From positions 1 to 64,000 of the forward strand of contig JALERH010000028.1 of the NCBI GenBank assembly GCA_022764275.1: a DNA stretch of 64,000 nucleotides, read 5' to 3'. Each line of letters begins with the position of its first letter. The stretch's first letter is position 1. Source of the stretch: Blautia sp. (GTDB lineage: Bacteria; Bacillota; Clostridia; Lachnospirales; Lachnospiraceae). Below are positions 60,928 to 64,000 of the stretch, in pieces. The notes under the pieces are model-generated. The model was given only the letters and a program-made list of their open reading frames with translations. It was not told the origin of the DNA and made no database searches. Position numbers and translations under genes: made by a program.

Positions 60928-62583
60928 ATGAGTGATGAAATGAAATGGGGCGAGGAGCCGCAGGAACCGGGGAACACCTCTTCACAGCAGATTCAGAGCG
61001 AAGAGGTACAGGAATCCGCTGCACCAGCCCAGAAAGCTGCCCCCACAGAAAAAAGTACGGATGCGGAAAATAATAGCAGCGAAAGTGAGAACGTGACATA
61101 TCACTATAAATATACAAGAGGTACAGCCAGAACTACGTCAGATGGCTGTCCGGCGAGCCACCCTTATTCGGCCAGCCGTATGAACCAGAGCAGCCAGGAG
61201 AGTCAGACACCGCCCAGATACGCTCATTATCAGGTAAATCAGGAACAGAACCAGTATGGAAACGGCGGCGAGCCTCCTAAGAAGCAGCGACATACAAGCC
61301 ATGGCAGTGGCTATTTCAGCAAAAAAGTCGGACCTGTCATTGCGCTGGCAGTTGTATTTGGCCTTGTAGCCGGTGTGGTATTTCAGGGAGTAAATGTTTT
61401 ATCCCGGAAATATCTGGGAACAGGACAGTACACACCAATTGGTACGACAGAGACGGTTCCTGATGCAGCGCAGGAGGCAAATTCAGTCAGCGTGAGTGAT
61501 GCGGTGAATCAGGCAGGAACAGTGGCAGGTGTTGCCCAGGCGGCCATGCCGTCCGTAGTAGCCATTACCTCCATCAGCATGCAGGAGATTCAGAGCTTTT
61601 TCGGGTATGGGATGGAATACCCAAGCACCGGAAGCGGTTCCGGGATCATTGTGGGAGAGAACGATGATGAACTGCTGATTGCCACAAACAATCATGTAGT
61701 AGAAGGCGCTACCACGTTAAATGTCTGCTTTATCGGAAGTGATGTCGTGAATGTGGAACAGGAAACACAGAATTATGTAAATGGAGAAGGAGACCTGGAT
61801 ATTGAAGGTGCTGTCAGTGCCAAGGTGAAGGGAACCGATACGGATAATGATCTTGCTGTAATATCGGTAAAGAAAAGCGATATTCCGGAAGATACGATGA
61901 ATGAGATTAAGATTGCACAGCTGGGCAATTCAGACGATCTGATGGTAGGCGAGCAGGTGGTTGCAATCGGAAATGCCCTGGGATATGGCCAGACGGTAAC
62001 ATCCGGATGGGTCAGCGCCCTGAACAGAACGGTTACCACCAGTGATGGAACGAGTTCCGAGCTCATTCAGACAGATGCTGCGATTAATCCGGGCAACAGT
62101 GGAGGCGCACTTTTAAATATGCGGGGAGAGCTTATCGGTATCAACTGTGCGAAAATTGCGTCCAGCAGTGTAGAAGGAACCGGATATGCCATTCCGATTT
62201 CAAAAGCACAGCCGATTCTGGAAGAACTGATGAACCGCAAAACCCGTGATAAAGTGGAAGATGCGACTAAGGCTGCTTATCTGGGAGTAAAACCGGCAGA
62301 CCTGTCCACGGAAGCAATTCAGATGTACAATATGCCTTCCGGTGCTTTCGTTGTGGAGGTTATCAGCGGAGAAGCCGCAGATAAGGCCGGAATCCAGAAG
62401 AATGACATTATCACAAAACTGGACGGACAGAAAGTCAGCGGAAAGAAAGATCTCAATGATAAGCTCCAGTATTATACAGCAGGGGAAGAAATTGAGGTCG
62501 TGATTGCAAGAGCCGACAATGGCGAATACAAAGAGCATACTCTGACAGTAACACTGGGCGCGAGACCTGCCTCAGACAACTGA
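60928..62583 (+). CDS. HtrA/DegP-like S1C serine protease with PDZ domain
   Basis: Catalytic motifs ATNNHVVEGA, TDNDLAVISV, NPGNSGGAL; C-terminal PDZ; cytoplasmic N-terminus then TM. Confidence 0.95.
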   Translation: MSDEMKWGEEPQEPGNTSSQQIQSEEVQESAAPAQKAAPTEKSTDAENNSSESENVTYHYKYTRGTARTTSDGCPASHPYSASRMNQSSQESQTPPRYAHYQVNQEQNQYGNGGEPPKKQRHTSHGSGYFSKKVGPVIALAVVFGLVAGVVFQGVNVLSRKYLGTGQYTPIGTTETVPDAAQEANSVSVSDAVNQAGTVAGVAQAAMPSVVAITSISMQEIQSFFGYGMEYPSTGSGSGIIVGENDDELLIATNNHVVEGATTLNVCFIGSDVVNVEQETQNYVNGEGDLDIEGAVSAKVKGTDTDNDLAVISVKKSDIPEDTMNEIKIAQLGNSDDLMVGEQVVAIGNALGYGQTVTSGWVSALNRTVTTSDGTSSELIQTDAAINPGNSGGALLNMRGELIGINCAKIASSSVEGTGYAIPISKAQPILEELMNRKTRDKVEDATKAAYLGVKPADLSTEAIQMYNMPSGAFVVEVISGEAADKAGIQKNDIITKLDGQKVSGKKDLNDKLQYYTAGEEIEVVIARADNGEYKEHTLTVTLGARPASDN

Positions 62584-62609
62584 TGGAAAGATAAACGGAA
62601 AAAGAATAC

Positions 62610-62648
62610 GGAGCTGCTGCACAAAAAAATGGTGCGCAGCTCCTTTTT
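62610..62648 (+). terminator. Intrinsic terminator after htrA
   Basis: GGAGCTGCTGCAC-aaaaaaat-GGTGCGCAGCTCC followed by TTTTTA. Confidence 0.85.
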
Positions 62649-62725
62649 ATAAAAACTTTATTTCTATATTCAAAGAATCTGTGATATAATTTTTTTAAAT
62701 AAGGGAAAATAAGAAAGGAGTCAAT

Positions 62726-64000
62726 ATGACAGACCATTTTGACGATAAAGAAGAAATTATTGAAGATACGGACAGCAGGGACGATGATCAGGACCGGGAT
62801 GAATATGAAAAGTTCTGTTTCCTTTGCCACAGACCTGAGAGCCAGGCGGGCAAAATGATCGAGCTTCCCAATAATATACATATCTGCAGCGACTGCATGC
62901 AGAAGAGTTTTGATACTATGACCAGCCAGATGAACAATGGCAAGATCAATTATACAGATCTTTTTAATATGCCGAATATCAGTATGATCGATCTGAGCAG
63001 CCTGCAGGATGCGGTACCCAGACCGAAGAAAGTGAAGAAGAAAAAAGCTCAGGAGAAGCCGGTAATTGATCTGAAAAAAATACCGGCGCCCCATAAGATC
63101 AAGGCAACCCTGGATGAATATGTGATCGGCCAGGAAAAGGCCAAAAAGGTCATGTCTGTGGCTGTATATAATCATTATAAGCGTGTGGCAACGGATACTA
63201 TGGATGACATTGAAATTGAGAAGTCCAACATGCTGATGATCGGACCCACAGGATGCGGAAAAACATATCTGGTAAAGACTCTGGCAAAGCTTCTGGATGT
63301 GCCGCTTGCCATCGCGGATGCCACTTCTCTGACAGAAGCCGGTTATATAGGAGATGATATTGAGAGTGTGATCTCAAAGCTCCTCGCGGCAGCGGACAAT
63401 GATGTGGAAAAAGCAGAGCATGGCATTGTCTTCATTGATGAGATTGACAAGATTGCGAAAAAGAAAAACACAAACCAGCGTGACGTCAGCGGCGAGGCTG
63501 TTCAGCAGGGCCTTCTGAAGCTTCTGGAAGGCAGTGAAGTGGAAGTGCCGGTGGGGGCAAACAGCAAAAATGCTATGGTTCCTATGGTTACGGTTAATAC
63601 AAAGAATATTCTTTTCATCTGCGGCGGAGCTTTTCCTGATCTGGAAAATATTATTAAGGAGCGTCTGAACAAACAGGCTGCTATTGGATTTTATGCAGAT
63701 CTGAAGGATAAATATGATAACGATCCGCATCTTCTGGAAAAGGTGACCGTGGAAGATATTCGTAATTTCGGTATGATTCCGGAGTTTATCGGACGTCTGC
63801 CGGTGATTTTTACACTGGGCGGCCTGACTGAGGAGATGCTGGTAAAAATATTGAAGGAGCCAAAGAACGCCATCCTGAAACAGTACCAGAAGCTTCTGGC
63901 ACTGGACGAAGTAAAATTGGAATTCGAGGATGGAGCTTTGCATGCCATTGCTGCGAAAGCTCTGGAGAAAAATACAGGCGCCAGGGCTCTGCGGGCTATT
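62726..64000 (+). CDS. ClpX-family AAA+ unfoldase (divergent), truncated by window end
   Basis: Zinc-binding domain (CFLC..CSDC), GPTGCGKT, IVFIDEIDKIAKK, AAIGFYADLK. Absent from the ORF track because it has no stop in the window. Confidence 0.92.
   Translation, partial: MTDHFDDKEEIIEDTDSRDDDQDRDEYEKFCFLCHRPESQAGKMIELPNNIHICSDCMQKSFDTMTSQMNNGKINYTDLFNMPNISMIDLSSLQDAVPRPKKVKKKKAQEKPVIDLKKIPAPHKIKATLDEYVIGQEKAKKVMSVAVYNHYKRVATDTMDDIEIEKSNMLMIGPTGCGKTYLVKTLAKLLDVPLAIADATSLTEAGYIGDDIESVISKLLAAADNDVEKAEHGIVFIDEIDKIAKKKNTNQRDVSGEAVQQGLLKLLEGSEVEVPVGANSKNAMVPMVTVNTKNILFICGGAFPDLENIIKERLNKQAAIGFYADLKDKYDNDPHLLEKVTVEDIRNFGMIPEFIGRLPVIFTLGGLTEEMLVKILKEPKNAILKQYQKLLALDEVKLEFEDGALHAIAAKALEKNTGARALRAI

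Noticed and set aside
1-64000. Prophage or integrative element
   Set aside because: No integrase, terminase, relaxase, capsid or tRNA-associated att site noticed; gene content is core plus glycan biosynthesis.

Overview
This 64 kb window looks chromosomal and comes from a spore-forming, low-to-mid GC Firmicute. Gene content and order fit Clostridia, probably Lachnospiraceae (inference, no database search run). Left part (1-32 kb), mostly conserved core genes: ABC exporter; comEA; a WalRK-like two-component system with a GerMN lipoprotein; comEC-holA-rpsT-gpr-spoIIP-lepA-hemW; an OpgB/LtaS-family membrane sulfatase; uvrA; an mreB-family gene; recD2; comF; cdaA-cdaR; an HPr gene; and two secreted wall enzymes with wall-binding repeats. 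Right part (32-62 kb), mostly surface-glycan genes: a compact Arn-like module (two small SMR half-transporters facing an ArnC-like GT2, a divergent DegT-fold aminotransferase and an ATP-grasp ligase), then a Wzm/Wzt ABC-exported polysaccharide locus with several large tandem-GT2 proteins, two DD-carboxypeptidases, a polyprenyl-phosphate sugar transferase and an LCP ligase. The window ends in htrA and a divergent clpX. Items most worth a second look: (1) the Arn-like five-gene module; (2) a methyltransferase plus kinase-fold pair directly after a C-domain Wzt, resembling a split WbdD chain-capping system; (3) an orphan pair of 116-bp units in inverted orientation at about 38.44-38.70 kb; (4) a NiCo/czcD riboswitch with overlapping terminator before a CDF transporter; (5) a LexA-boxed uvrA promoter followed by an intrinsic terminator before the start codon; (6) a ClpX paralog that keeps IGF but lacks the RKH loop; (7) an internally deleted MFS pseudogene. 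No tRNA, rRNA, CRISPR array, prophage or intact IS element was seen.
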